Shown: positions 36,591 to 53,120, numbered from the stretch's first letter. The stretch is 64,000 bases of DNA from Amaranthus tricolor (GCF_026212465.1 NC_080059.1:7203811-7267810), one strand, 5' to 3'. The notes: generated from the letters alone by a model not told the origin. Translations and numbers: made by a program.

Positions 36591-37034
36591 GGAAAAATTA
36601 CCTAGAATAATCTAATATTTTCATAATTTTTCTACAATAATACCATCTATTAATTAACTATGAACGATCTCAACTTTGGAGGGTATTTTCCAATAGTAAA
36701 CCCGGCAACCTGATGACTTGTTATAGCGAGTTTTATTTTTTTAAAAAGAAAAAGATAAATTAAAATAAAATGTCAAAAAAAATTGTTAAAAAAATATTGA
36801 AAAAAAAAATTGATTTTTTTTATCATTCAGAATTTTTATGCAAATTTTTAAAATTTTTCTCTAATTTTACGTTAATTTTTAGTTTATATTTTTAGTGAAC
36901 TATTTACTATAGCACATTAGTAGATTATCATTACCCAAGTTTACTCTAGATATATACCCTTTAAAGTTGGAATAATTTATGATTAATTAATATGTAGAAT
37001 TATTATAGGAAAATCATGAAAGATTAAATTAGGT
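36591..37034. mobile_element. MITE of the GGAAAAATTACC family
   Basis: The left end GGAAAAATTACCTAGAATAA mirrors the right end, whose complement begins AGAAAAATTACCTAATTTAA. Arms are about 120 bp, and the centre is A/T-rich with 'ACCCGGCAACCTGATGACTT' near 36705. Same family as 35673-35971 and as the ends of the gene-carrying element at 53121. Confidence 0.8.
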
Positions 37035-41687
<4,653 letters not shown>

Positions 41688-41931
41688 CTCAAAGGAGATT
41701 GTCTCATGGTAAGACCATTTATATTGGGCTTATTCAATGTATTTTTATTGTTTTAAAGTTATTACTTATATCCTTAAAGTGATCACTTATAGTTTTAAAG
41801 TAGTCATTTTTAAGTCTTAAAGTGATCACTTATAACCTTAATTTAGTGACTATTTATAGTCTTAAAGTGATCAATTAGAAAAATGTGCTAATTATATAAG
41901 CGCTTTTCGCAGTGAGATTCTCTCGAAAAGT
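41688..41931. mobile_element. MITE of the GAGACNGTCTC family with internal repeats
   Basis: The ends are 'GGAGATTGTCTCATGGTAAG' and, as complement, 'CTTTTCGAGAGAATCTCACT'. Inside, 'CTTAAAGTGATCACTTATA'-type units recur three to four times. The TGATCA cores make short palindromes. No ORF. Confidence 0.6.
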
Positions 41932-42237
41932 AAATTATTGGAGTAATATTTAAGATGACTTTATTGGGCCTTATAGGCCCAACAAAGCCACCACACTCTT
42001 TTACCATCATCATTCACATCCATGATTGTCCATGATGATATGTATACTTAATTTTAGGAAGCATTCTTCATAACACCACATGCAATAGTCAAATCATGTG
42101 ATGCTCTTTGGCTTCAAGTAATTTATTTTGTAAGTGAAGAAAGTCCCCGTAAATTTTGCTTCTTAACATGGTTTCTTATAAGTTATAAGGGTGCAAAATA
42201 GCATATAATTGATTAAGACCAAAAAAGATGGCTACTT

Positions 42238-42375
42238 TTATGAGAGATCGTCTCTCAAAGAGAGAGACGAGTTCAAAATAAGAAGCTTATAATCTTATTT
42301 TCTCTTTTAGTTTATATTAATTGGACTATTTAACTCATATTTAATGCATCTTTCTGAGAAACAGTCTCTTAGAAC
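42238..42375. mobile_element. Small MITE of the GAGACNGTCTC family
   Basis: The left 'TTATGAGAGATCGTCTCTC' and the complement of the right 'GTTCTAAGAGACTGTTTCTC' are inverted relatives. The unit is about 138 bp, comparable to the copies at 26753 and 52737. Confidence 0.55.
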
Positions 42376-42532
42376 AATTTGTGCTAAAAAAGTCTCAAAC
42401 GACAACACCCCTTCTGCCCTTTGGGTTTTCCTTGCATGATCTATAGATCTAGACCAAAAGTGGGTAATTAACCACGTTAAATTTGATCCAATATGAAAAT
42501 AATCATACATATAACTGAAATTGATTTGATAT

Positions 42533-42988
42533 TGTTCGAATTTTGTGACTCGAATCGAGTCTAAGATCGGGTTTTAAGATGAATCAAGAGATGGGTCGAA
42601 GTGCGCGGGGTGCGGAGTACTATTTCAGTTTTCGAACGTTTTTTTGACGGTTACTTAGTTTTTGGCCCGATTTCTTTGTAATTGTTAACCTAATTTCTTT
42701 TTATTAAGTGGTATACTATATAAACCCCTTTTATAATTAAAATTAGGGTATGCATGAAACACAAAGTGAGGAAAACTAAGAGAGAAAAAGCTTGGAGAGT
42801 CAATGTTGTGGCTTCTCGTTCATCTTGTAATCTCCCGGTTTACAAGGAAAAGTTTATTCTTGGTAATGTAGCTATCACGTTAATAGTGAACTACCTTAAT
42901 TTTTCGGTGTGATTTTCTTTATTGTTTGTTTGAATCTTTATTGCTTTCCGTTATTGTTTTCGATCTTTGCTTCCGCTGTCGCACAACA
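42533..42988 (+). mobile_element. Solo LTR, Ty1-copia type, 456 bp
   Basis: Starts TGTTCGAATTTTG and ends CGCACAACA. Flanking 5-mers are GATAT (42528-42532) and GTTAT (42989-42993), matching at 4 of 5. A TATATAAA promoter lies at 42717-42724, followed by a leader and a T-rich U5 ending in 'CTTCCGCTGTCGCACAACA', which is typical of plant copia LTRs. No internal region or second LTR is present. Confidence 0.75.
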
Positions 42989-44879
42989 GTTATGTTAAAT
43001 TGTTGATGAAGTGTATATAACATTATTAAATGATCAATACTTGAAATACTATTATTTCTTAAGGTAGCTAGTATTTGACAAAGTAGAATTCATTTGATAA
43101 TATGAAATTTAATTTTAGCATTCAAAATAATGAGTTGTAATTAGCACCTCTATACTTAGAATTTTAAATTTTTAATACTTGACCTATTTTACAATGTTAT
43201 TGAAATTCTTTGGAATCGTTTCAATTTAAATTTTAAAATTTAAGACTTACCAAATATATTATTTAAATTAGTTCAACATTTAAAAATAAATTTTAAGTTG
43301 GAGAACCTGAATTCCACATTGTATGATCACGAGTGAGTGACATAGTGAGATATATTCAAGTCAAGCTTGAAATGGGAGTTAATATATATCGAAGAAATAA
43401 AAATTAAACTATGAATATAAGGCTATAAGAGACTATAATTAAGAGAATATGTTTGTTATCAATGGTAAGAAATAGGTGTTAATTGATGGAGGAGGAGGAG
43501 GAGGAGAAATATTTCATCTTCTCCTTCAAAATAAGATGTTAATTTCCCATTTTATCCTTTTTACACCATTGTGGAGTATCATCTTTTCTTCATCTCCCCT
43601 TCCAAATTTATTTTTTTTTACCTTTATTTTTATAGTTTGATTTTTATTTGCTACTTAAATATTAACTCCCAACATAAATATGCCTTTCTGACAATAACAA
43701 AAAAACTCTCACAATGTAAAAGTTTTCACATTTTACACCATTACATCCATGAGTCATTTGTTGTCTCCTAATATATAAACAAAATTAACTTATCTAAAAT
43801 TATGGAGTGTCAAATTAAAAATTAAAATAATATGATAAAAGTATAAGCTAATCTAGACAAGATAAATTGTCACTCAATTAGTGGTATTTACTCAATATTT
43901 TATTATTTTTAATTTTAATCACATTATTATTGCACCTAATTTTAATTTGAACTTATATTTATGTTAATTATGTTTTTTTTTTATATTGTGCAACTCCATA
44001 CTTCAAATCCTGGGTCCACCCCTGTGTGATTGTGTTTTACATTAGTCGTCACTACTCACTAATGTCTATCAAGCCTGGAGTTTTGTGTTTGAATGTTTTA
44101 GTCGAAATAATATAATTATTTTTTTTAAAGTAAATAATATTTTTTTTTAGAGAATATAATATTTTAGAATCATTTATACTGCTCAAATTATTCTAACAGA
44201 ATCAAATAGAATTAATTTAAATGAAATTTTTGATACTATGTTAAGATTCGATCTACTACTTAAAATTATTGTGGTCCTAAATACTACAAATATTTAGACC
44301 TAATAATCAGAATAAATAGCACCTATATAAACAGTAAAGCAGTAAGATTCAAGTCAAGAATTTAAGGGCAATGCTTATTATGGTACACTATATCCTGTGG
44401 TCGAGAGGATATAAACTTACATGGTTATTATAAATTTATACATGCAGGACCATGAAATGGAACTAGTAGAAATACATAAGTGTGCAATTCGTTCTAAACA
44501 AATTATAAGGTATTTTGTGTACAAAAGGTTTTAAAAAGAACACCCAATATGAGACTATGAGGATATTGTCCAAGAATTATGTCAAAATTTTCAATTTGTA
44601 TATTGTTCAAGAGTTCAGTATCTGTTGGTGTCAAAAAATTGCAAATTCAGAGAGATAAAGAAAATATTGTCTAAAAACTCAAGTTTTATCGGTGTCAGGA
44701 AATTGCAAAATGAGAAAGCTAAATGTACTACTTGAATTTGTATGTTGTCCTTATACCATTATATTATTTATCATTTTCTCCCCTTTCAAATTTAGCTCTA
44801 CTTTTCATTTATATAACTCAACACTAATTTCCGCTTAAAAATTTTACTCCGTTTCTAGTATGCCCTAAAAACTTGTATG
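42989..44879. other. AT-rich intergenic region, no gene
   Basis: No supported ORF or RNA gene (43571-43771 is low-complexity). A short (GGA)n tract occurs at about 43481-43505. A pair of partly similar segments at about 44580-44700 ('TGTCCAAGAATTATG' and 'TTGTCTAAAAACTC', each with 'TTGCAAA') suggests an old local duplication. Confidence 0.5.
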
Positions 44880-45020
44880 CGACCACCTCACGCGTGCGAC
44901 CAACAAAATTTACATTTGTCGAATTCAAGCCTTAAAACAATCCATTTTAAGACTTAAAAAGCCAAATTTAAGACTTAAAACGCTAAATTTAACACTTAAA
45001 ACCCTTAGTCCAACCTCAAT

Positions 45021-45480
45021 CACTACAAGAAAACTTGTTTTTAGCAACAGAAGAAGTCGTTGCTAAAAACCTGATTTCGTTGCTAAAAATGTTTTTTGCA
45101 ACGAACTCCATTGTTGCGGGTACAGTCGTAGCTAAAGGTTTTAGCAACGACTATGGTGGTTGCAAAAGGTATCTGTTTTTTGCAACGAGATCTATTGTTG
45201 CCAAAAAAATGTCGTTGCAATTCCTTCAAACGTTTTTAGCAACAAAAACGCTCGTTGCCAAATTTCCTGCATTTTTAGCTACAACTATTTTCGTTGTTAA
45301 ATTTCTGTTTTTCACAACAATTCAAGTTGTTGCAATACATGATAGTCAATCTTTTGCAACGACTTTACTGTAGGGAAAACAATGAAGTAAAATTTGTTAT
45401 TAATGTTTTTAGCAACAACTATTACCGTTGCAAAAAACATACACATTTTTCGCAACCACTATTTATCTTTTGAAACAACC
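45021..45480. repeat. Left subterminal repeat region of the CACTA element
   Basis: GTCGTTGCTAAAA, TTTTGCAACGA and TTAGCAACGACT occur many times in both orientations, making many possible stem pairs. The open frame 45035-45373 is an artefact of these repeats. The mirror region is 50980-51257. Confidence 0.85.
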
Positions 45481-46030
45481 TACAATAAACTAGACAATTA
45501 AAATAATAAATAATTTAAAACCAACTAAACTAATATCACCGATTATCATTATATATTAATTCGTATCCCAAAATATCACACGTCCCAAATATTATCGTGT
45601 GTCAAAAATATACGTAATTCATATAATACATGTAACGGATTGGATAACCAATTTTCCAACATAATTCTCCAACCATACACAAGTTTTTATGCAAAAATTT
45701 ACAAGTGATAGGCACTTTGAAAAAGTCCAAAAATATACAAGTGCACATATAGCTACTTCATAATCCAAAACATCGCGCATCCAAAATGCTTGTAGCTATC
45801 ACCAACTTCGTCATTGAGTACAAAAAATTTCCAACGAAGATATGTTTCCCTACACCAAATAATTTTGTTAGTTATTAAGAATCAAATGAGCCCCAATATT
45901 GAGTATTCACAATCAAACCATCCCTACATTTTTTGTTGAGACATAATAAGCAAAGCATTTAGCATGATATTCACTAACAAAAGCATTACGTGTATAGGGA
46001 AAGCATTTAGAATTTACCATCAAATTCACA

Positions 46031-46530
46031 ATTGGATTAAAATGCCAACCAGCTAATGCTATTGTAACTAAAACTACAACACAAGCCACCAATACTCCTA
46101 ATTGGACTAAAATGCCAACCAGCTAATGCTATTGTAACTAAAACCACAACACAAGCCACCAATACTCCTAATTGGACTAAAATGCCAACCAGCTAATGCC
46201 ATTGTAACTAAAACTACAACACAAGCCACCAATACTCCTAATTGGACTAAAATGCCAACCAGCTAATGCCATTGTAACTAAAACTACAACACAAGCCACC
46301 AATACTCCTAATTGGACTAAAATGCCAACCAGCTAATGCTATTGTAACTAAAACCACAACACAAGCCACCAATACTCCTAATTGGACTAAAATGCCAACC
46401 AGCTAATGCCATTGTAACTAAAACCACAACACAAGCCACCAATAGTCCTAATTGGACTAAAATGCCAACCAGCTAATGCCATTCTAAGTAAAACTACAAC
46501 ACAAGCCGTCAATACTCCTAATTAGACGCA
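46031..46530. repeat. 70-bp tandem repeat, 7 copies, in the CACTA element
   Basis: Units start at 46031, 46101, 46171, 46241, 46311, 46381 and 46451, each opening with ATTGGACTAAAATGCCAACC (the first has GGATTAA). Copies differ by only one to three bases, for example AATGCT against AATGCC and AAACTAC against AAACCAC. The array lies just beyond the stop codon of the TNPA-like gene, so it falls in its 3' flank or UTR. Near-identity implies recent expansion. Confidence 0.97.
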
Positions 46531-46633
46531 AAAAATAGGCCAAGTATATGTCTTTTTAGCATGTTGTAAGCCTAAGTATATGTTAAAAAAATGCAAAAGA
46601 AAGCATCATTTACCTAATAAGCATTCATGACAA

Positions 46634-48408
46634 TCATTGAACTTCTTTATTCTGTAGCTGTTGTAAGATGCTTTGTTTCATCGATTCAATTTCTTCTTGT
46701 TGTTGTGCCTTATATTCTTCAAACTGTCGTTGTTGTAGCAACTGACTTTCCATCAAATCTTTAATTTGTTGTTGTTGCTCTTGAATTTTCTCTTGTTGTT
46801 GCTCCACAATCTTACGTTGTTCTATTTGTGCTTTCTCTTTAGAATATGCACGTATCCCTGTCCCTTTTCCACGTACATGCCCTGACTTTTGGCCCAGAAC
46901 TCTAAGCAAAATTTCATCTTGTGTCATTGAATCCCCAGCTGATGCAACAACATCTTTCAACTTCACCTATTACATAAACAAGATATATATAATTGCATAT
47001 TATAATAAAAAAATTATACAAGGGTAACAAAAATATAGTTATAATGGGTTGTTGTACATACATGGATTTCTTTTGACCGCGTATCGAGCCATTCTAGTTT
47101 TCCTTGATCATTCTTACGAGTATGTTGGATAAGCCAAACTTTATCAGCAGTTAGCTTCACATTAGCATTCTCTTTTGTCTATTCAAATTATACAACGTTA
47201 TTGATATTATTTCAGACTACATTCAATAAACATAATAAAATAGGTTTGTCTTACCAATACATCTTCTGATTCAGGAAATGATAAATTTCCAGTCGTATGC
47301 TTAGTTCTCTTGTCAGAATTCCGATTTTTAGAGTTCCTCTCACTTATGACCTGCATGATGATTACAAAAGTTGATGCCAATCAAGTTCTTGCTATTGTGG
47401 GTTGAGTTGTTTACTTTCATAAATAGTTCATACTTTAATTAAAGAAATACCTTAAATTTGTCAGATCCGTAATACTTGATCAGATATTCCCATTGAGGTT
47501 GGGGTAAGTCAAGAGGAGGATTCTTTTTGAGCTCCTCATTAGTTTTTCTGCATCTCGCACTTTTGTAGTAATTGTGCAACCTACACTTGTACAATCTATA
47601 TAAACGTTGCATGGTCTCCAAGACAAATGCATACATTCGGAAGTAATCGCTAGACTTATCAATTTCAAACTTATCCTGCACAAAGAAGGTAAGATGATAG
47701 GTACAACAAAAACCAGAAAACTATAGTGCTAAATAAGTGATATTAATAAAGAAATTAGTAACTAACATAACCTGTATTTCCTTCAACATACTTTCTCCAG
47801 CTGCCTCAAATGCTTCTTTCCAACTTTTCACATTCAAGGGAGCTTTTGTCCTCACAATACGCCCACACTCATTAACCAAGTGACGAGCATTTTCTCCAAT
47901 TGCTCGGTCAATTTCATCAGGTATTGTGATCTTCAATTTCGATCCTTTCCCTTTAATTTTCATGTCAACCACGTAACTCTTATACATTCCTCTCTTACCT
48001 CTTCCTTTGATCTTACTAGTTGCTAAGATAATACAAATGTTCAAAGTTATCAAGTATGCCTACAATAATCAATAATCAATAATCAATAATATCTAAAAAA
48101 GTTGCTCCATCTCTGTTAATTACCTGTATTTCTATTTATCTCATCACCATTAACTTGCTCCACCTCCTTTCGAGTGATAGTTTGCCTTGGTTGTGGATCT
48201 AAAGCTTCATTCACTTGCAAGCCCACTTCAATTCTACTAACAAAGTTGCTTCTTTTCTTTCTCTTACCAAGTATGCCTACAATAATGGTCATTAATCAAT
48301 AATCAATAATATGTAAATAATTACAAACTAGAAACGTGAAAGTCGAGTTTTCAATAATGTACTTTCATCCATTAAGGTAATGACGCCTTCTGATGCTTGG
48401 TCATTCAT
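46634..48408 (-). CDS. TNPA-like accessory protein of CACTA transposon (Ptta/En/Spm family)
   Basis: Seven exons can be joined without any stop: 48408-48363, 48276-48124, 48022-47772, 47675-47451, 47350-47255, 47178-47062 and 46966-46634. All have GT/AG borders and consistent phase, giving 406 residues. The product has a Lys/Arg-rich start ('GKRKKRSNFVSRIEVGLQVN'), a central Ptta/En/Spm-type domain ('KLKITIPDEIDRAIGENARH', 'NECGRIVRTKAPLNVKSWKE', 'DYFRMYAFVLETMQRLYRLY', 'PQPQWEYLIKYY'), the usual 'SERNSKNRNSDKRTKHTTG' segment and a Gln-rich coiled coil at the C-terminus. In En/Spm the TNPA protein binds the subterminal repeats and supports transposition. The first exon is my prediction; the other six are well supported. 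Expression could start from the leader at 50.6-50.9 kb. Confidence 0.8.
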
Positions 48409-49765
48409 TGATAGTCCACAGTAGTGATGCACGCAAGATGAAATTTGTTTTAGAGTAAGCATCATAGGTTTCAACACCAACCTCCCAAAGCTCCTTTAAC
48501 TCCTCAATAAGTGGTTGGAGGTAGACGTTCATATTAATTCCAGGACTTGTTGGACCTGGTACTAGTAAAGATAGCATAAATGAATAAGGTTTCATGCATA
48601 ACCAAGGAGGAAAATTATAAGGGATAAGAACCACTGGCCATATGCTATGTTGTGAATTATTGAAAGGCTGAAAGCCATCACAAGCTAGTCCAAGTCTAAC
48701 ATTTCGCACCTCTTTAGAAAATTCACTATATTCTTCATCAAATGATTTCCATGCAAAGGAGTCAGATGGATGTCTCATTGTATCATCCAACCCACTCGCA
48801 TTGTCATCCTCCAAAAAGCCATCATCCTCCTCTTCCCTGGAAAGGGCATCAACATCTATAATCCTATCACAATCATTCACTTTAGTAGCATCCCTTTCTT
48901 TGTGCCAACGCATGTTTTTAGATGTCTTTCTACACATGTACAACCTTTGTAGCCTAGGCTTCAATGGAAAATATCTTAGCACTTTTCTAGAAATCTTTAC
49001 CCCTTTAGAAGAGCCTTCCTTTTCTTGTTTTCACCTTGATAAACCACAAGTGAGACACTCAATCAATTTTTCATGCTCTTTCCAAAAAAGAATACAATCA
49101 TTTTCACAAGCATCAATCTTATAATAATCAAGGCCCAAGTCTTTAATGAGTTTCTTAGCCTCGTAATAAGAAGTTGGAAGGTAAGCGCCATAGCCTTGAT
49201 GTTCTAATTGGAGTAAACTATCAAAAGACTTATCAGACCAATTATTCAAAACCTTTAAATGTAATAATTTAACAATATATGACAACTTAGACATTGTTGT
49301 GCCATGCATTGTTAATGGTTCTTGGTACTCCTCTAAAAGTTTGAAAAACTTTTTTGCATTTGCATTAGGTTTCTCATACTCCTCAACATTATTTAAAGCC
49401 TCTTGAGCACTCCCAACATTCATAGCACCAACTCCACAAGCATCTTGCAACATTGTGAAACCACTATCAGTGTCATTGGACTCATTAACATCATCCCCTT
49501 CACTTGATTCAACTAATTCTTCCCCGTGAAGTTCCCAAAAAGTGTACTTCTCATACATTCCACTCTTAAGCAAGTCTAATCTTACATCACATTTTGTTTT
49601 AAGAAATATATTGCGACAACAATTACAAGGACACCTAATAGTAGTACTATCTCGATCATCTTCTCTTACTTTGGAAAGAGAAAAATTTAGAAACTCATCA
49701 ACACCATTTACATAATCAATAGATGAACGATCTTTTACTTTGACCCATGCCTTATATAAAATCAT
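48401..49765 (-). pseudogene. Truncated TNP2-type CACTA transposase with premature stop
   Basis: One frame runs from ATG 49765 to TGA 48401-48403, about 455 codons, with a single in-frame TGA at 49031-49033. The N-terminus is the transposase-associated domain ('MILYKAWVKVKDRSSIDYVN', 'FLNFSLSKVREDD', 'IRCPCNCCRN'). The TNP2 region begins next ('CLTCGLSR' [stop] 'KQEKEGSSKGVKISRKVLRY', 'FPLKPRLQRLYMCRKTSKNM', 'GFQPFNNSQHSIWPVVLIPY', 'GPTSPGINMNVYLQPLIEEL', 'LLWTIN'). The family normally has Trp where the TGA lies (SRWK). After 'LLWTIN' the catalytic remainder (roughly the C-terminal half) is deleted, and the frame closes seven bases beyond the start codon of the TNPA-like gene. Confidence 0.9.
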
Positions 49766-50639
49766 TTCCTATATTTAAAGTTTATAATAATTAGATTATA
49801 TAACATTCAATAATATCACCAAGAACTCCTTATAATATTGTTAACAATTCATACAAGAACAAGAACAATTTAACAACTTGTAGAAGGATTTAATTTCGAG
49901 TTGTTCGTAAAACAATTTAACGATTCCAAAAGAACAAGAACAATAAAAACAAGAACAAAGATTACCATTTGTTCCAATGTATGCGTGACAAATCAATTTA
50001 GAAAATATTTTCAATACATGACAAATCAACTTAGACAAATCAATTTGAATAAACAAGAACAATTTAAGAAGTTCACATGAACCATTTCACTAGGCTTCAT
50101 TATAATCTAAAACAAATAAACTAAAAATCTATTCCCTCATCAAGTATGTATCATCACAATCACAAAAAATGAGTTCTTTTGCTTCAATTTGAAAAGAAAA
50201 ATCTAATTCCACCATGACATCAAAACCTTACACAGTGAAATCATAGGCCAAAAACTTACTTTTGCTTTAATCTTATCATCTAAAACTTCAATTTTGAAGT
50301 AACTCCATCAATTTTTCTTAGCATTACTTTGAAAGAATCTCACATTTCAAAACGCAAGTAATTAGAAAACGCAAGTAAATCCAGAAAAACGCAAGTAATT
50401 TCCAATACACATACATAAATCTTATAATTAGAACAAAGCCCAACAAAAAGGCGAAATCTTGTTCCTTCGCAGAGCCAAGACCGAAAACAGGTACAACCCA
50501 ACATTTCAAACTTATACATTAATCTGATAATTACAACAAAGCCCAAGAAATTCAAAGAACAACCCATAAATTGAAATCAAAAAGAAACAAGAACAACAAA
50601 TTTAAAGAAATAAAACGAAAGGCAAAAAAAAATTAAAAC

Positions 50640-50960
50640 TACCTGTCGTGGGTTCAGAGGCGGCTGAAGGGCAGCGTAGCGGCAGCACCGGCGTGCAGAA
50701 GGCGGCTGAAAAACCGGCGTGCAGGCGGCAAAGGCTCCGTTGTGCAGGCGACAATGGCTTATCTCCAGTGTGCGGGATTAGGGCTTGTGAGGGAATCGGG
50801 TTTGTGAGGGAAGGGTATGGGCGCCGTATTGATATTCTGAAATTTCGAAGGGAGGCGGGTTTGTGAGGGAAGGGTATGGGCGCCGTTTGATATTCTGAAA
50901 TTTCGAAGGGAGGGAATGGGATTATGAGGGATTGGGTTCAGTTTTAAGAGGGAAATGAAA
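50640..50960 (-). promoter_or_regulatory. GC-rich leader exon and promoter area of the CACTA genes
   Basis: On the minus strand a pyrimidine- and GC-rich segment ends in a good donor ('CCCACGACAG|GTAGTTTT', at about 50640), as expected for an untranslated first exon spliced to the transposase genes. A 59-bp direct duplication ('GAGGGAAGGGTATGGGCGCC', units at about 50808 and 50867) lies within it. The short plus-strand ORF at 50648-50866 is a shadow of this composition. Confidence 0.55.
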
Positions 50961-51605
50961 AAAAAAATTATTAGTATAAGGTTTTTTGCAACGACTTTAT
51001 TGTATCTGTATATTTAAATATTTTTCGCAACAGTATATACTATTACGAATTATTTATTTAATTTTAACAACAATATTGTTTGTTGCAAAAAATTGGGTTA
51101 CACCGGGAAATTTATCAAAGGGGTGGGAAAATTTTTTTTTTTTTGGCAACGATTATTTAGCAACAACAACGGATTTTGCAACAACTTATATTTTTCGCAA
51201 CGAAAAAAATTTAGTCGTTGCTAAAACTTGTTGCTAAAAACAAGTTTTCTTGTAGTGAATCTTCCTTCTTCAGATGCTTAATTTAAATTTTCAACTATCA
51301 ACTTTAACCTTTAAAAGACTCATTTCACCACTTAAAATGCTAATTCTGACTCTTAAAACCCCTACTTTGATCCTTAATTTTATGTTTTACTTACCTAGCC
51401 CAACTGTAAAATATCAATTTTAAGACTTCGAATGTTTATCTCAATTGTTTGAAGATTGTCAAATCCAAGACTTAAAATGTCTATTTCAAGGTCTAAATGT
51501 CCAATTCAAGCTTTAAAAATGGCAACTTTAAAATTATGGGTTGGATCTGTAAATGGTCACACGTATGCGGCCGTCTCATAGGAAATTTGCTGGTATTACA
51601 TTCTC

Positions 51606-52736
51606 TTTGTTGTATGTAGAGCCAAGCTATTAGCGTGAGCCTCTCATATCTCATTCTCCCCTTTTGCTATAATTCTCTATCCCATACTTAGTTCATCCCA
51701 TGAATGCTCTATTAATGTGATTTCTTCAAGTTGTATTGAGCTTTAAACCCTTCAATCTTTTAAAAATATGATGAAACATACTAGTCTAAAAAGATGGATG
51801 TAACCTTGTTAATATTAAATCACATTAAATATTAGTAAATCACATTAAATATTAGTGTTATTGTTTACATTAATTTTCATATTTAAAATCATTTTATAGC
51901 TTGTAAATGATCTTGTTTTATTAGTATAAATTTGAGGCTTCAAGCCATAATATTCAACATTTCTTGCCACCTTTGCCACTTTTAAGCTTTGCTTCAGTGG
52001 GCATTTTATGTGATACCCAAAACTACCCCTTTTATGACTCAAGAGTACAGTTTATTGACTATACATGAATTAGTTGTGTATTGTAATACAAGCCTAGATT
52101 AGTAGGTTGACAAGTTGGGAAAAAAATGTTTTTTCACTCATCCTAATTTTGATCAATTATACTTAAAAAAATCTAGCAATTTCTATTGGTCATGAACCTT
52201 GACACATGTTTTAATCTTTTTCCTATTCTTCCTTTATAACCATAGTTCTAAAACATTTATTTAAAAAATCATCTACTCCATATGATACTTTTTAATAGCA
52301 TATGATGTGATCATTTACAGGCCTAATCTATTTTATAAATTCAACTATTAAATAATCAAAAAATAATTACATTTTGTTTAATAACTACTCCATATGATAA
52401 TTTTTTGAGTTGTCATTTTCAAAGTTTAGAATGTGCATTTTAGATCTTGGAATAATTATTTTAAATCTTGGCATTGAAATCCTTTAAATCGTTGAGTAGA
52501 CACTTAATAATTAGCGTAGTCATTTTAGTCGATCCTCAAAAAAAATTTTAAGTTTGTAAAGTAGAGATTTTAAACTTTGAAATGAAAAGTTGAATTTGAT
52601 TGATAAAAAGTTAAGCATTTAAATAAAGAAATATAAGATTTGGATGGGGAATTTAAAAGTTGAAATTGACACCTTAATTTTAAAATGGATATTATTTGGA
52701 AAATATAGTTAAAGAATAAAGTTAACAACTCCGTTT
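51606..52736. other. AT-rich intergenic region, no gene
   Basis: No convincing ORF on either strand; 51845-52042 and 52570-52818 (both minus) lack any family signal. Some 'TTTTAAATCTTGG'-like units recur at 52380-52500. Confidence 0.45.
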
Positions 52737-52859
52737 TGTATGAGACTGTCTTACGACGAGACGGCCTTAAAACAAGAAGTTTTAAGCTAAAAGTTTTTAT
52801 TATTGTGATGTAACCCAAAAATTAGGCATGTCTCAGGGTGAGACCGTCTCATATAAGAA
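52737..52859. mobile_element. MITE of the TATGAGACNGTCTC family, 123 bp
   Basis: The left end TTGTATGAGACTGTCTTACG and the complement of the right end TTATATGAGACGGTCTCACC are clear inverted repeats around an AT-rich centre. This is the best-preserved copy of the family in the window. Confidence 0.75.
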
Positions 52860-53120
52860 TTCTAAAGTTAAACCTTTGAAAAAAAAAATTAAATCATATA
52901 AGTGTTATAAATATTGGAATTAACTTTTTTAAGTCAAAAAATAAGTGTTTTAAAGTTTAAAATTGATGGTTTATGGACTGACCAAATTATAGGAATAAGT
53001 TATTAAATTTAATTTCTCATTTTTATTTTTCTTTAAAAATGATTATAAACAGTTAGATCAAGAAAATACTTTGTGCAAATAAAAGATAAAAACACTCTTG
53101 AATGAAACTGATATTTAAAA

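Larger units (their letters stand above)
45021..51257 (-). mobile_element. CACTA (En/Spm) DNA transposon, 6237 bp, both ends intact
   Basis: Both ends read inward as CACTACAAGAAAACTTGTTT and match for 28 bp. They are flanked by the 3-bp target duplication AAT (45018-45020, 51258-51260). Subterminal regions (45021-45480, 50980-51257) are full of TTGCAACGA and TTAGCAAC units in both orientations, the type of sites bound by TNPA proteins in En/Spm. Genes lie on the minus strand: a truncated TNP2-type transposase and, downstream, a TNPA-like gene. A GC-rich untranslated first exon sits near the right end (about 50640-50950). The transposase is defective, so movement would need help from another copy. 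Confidence 0.95.
44880..51605. repeat. Older 'AAGACTTAAAA' repeat element split by the CACTA transposon
   Basis: The DNA on both sides of the CACTA element (44880-45020 and 51258-51605) consists of degenerate copies of 'AAGACTTAAAATG'. The outer ends are inverted relatives: 'TGCGACCACCTCACGCGTGC' at 44879 and, as complement, 'TGAGACGGCCGCATACGTGT' at 51580. They form one earlier element of about 490 bp, probably a MITE of the GAGACGG family with internal tandem units, into which the CACTA element jumped. Confidence 0.65.

Noticed and set aside
46031..46530. CRISPR-like array
   Set aside because: Units are contiguous 70-bp tandem repeats with no unique spacers, inside a plant CACTA transposon.
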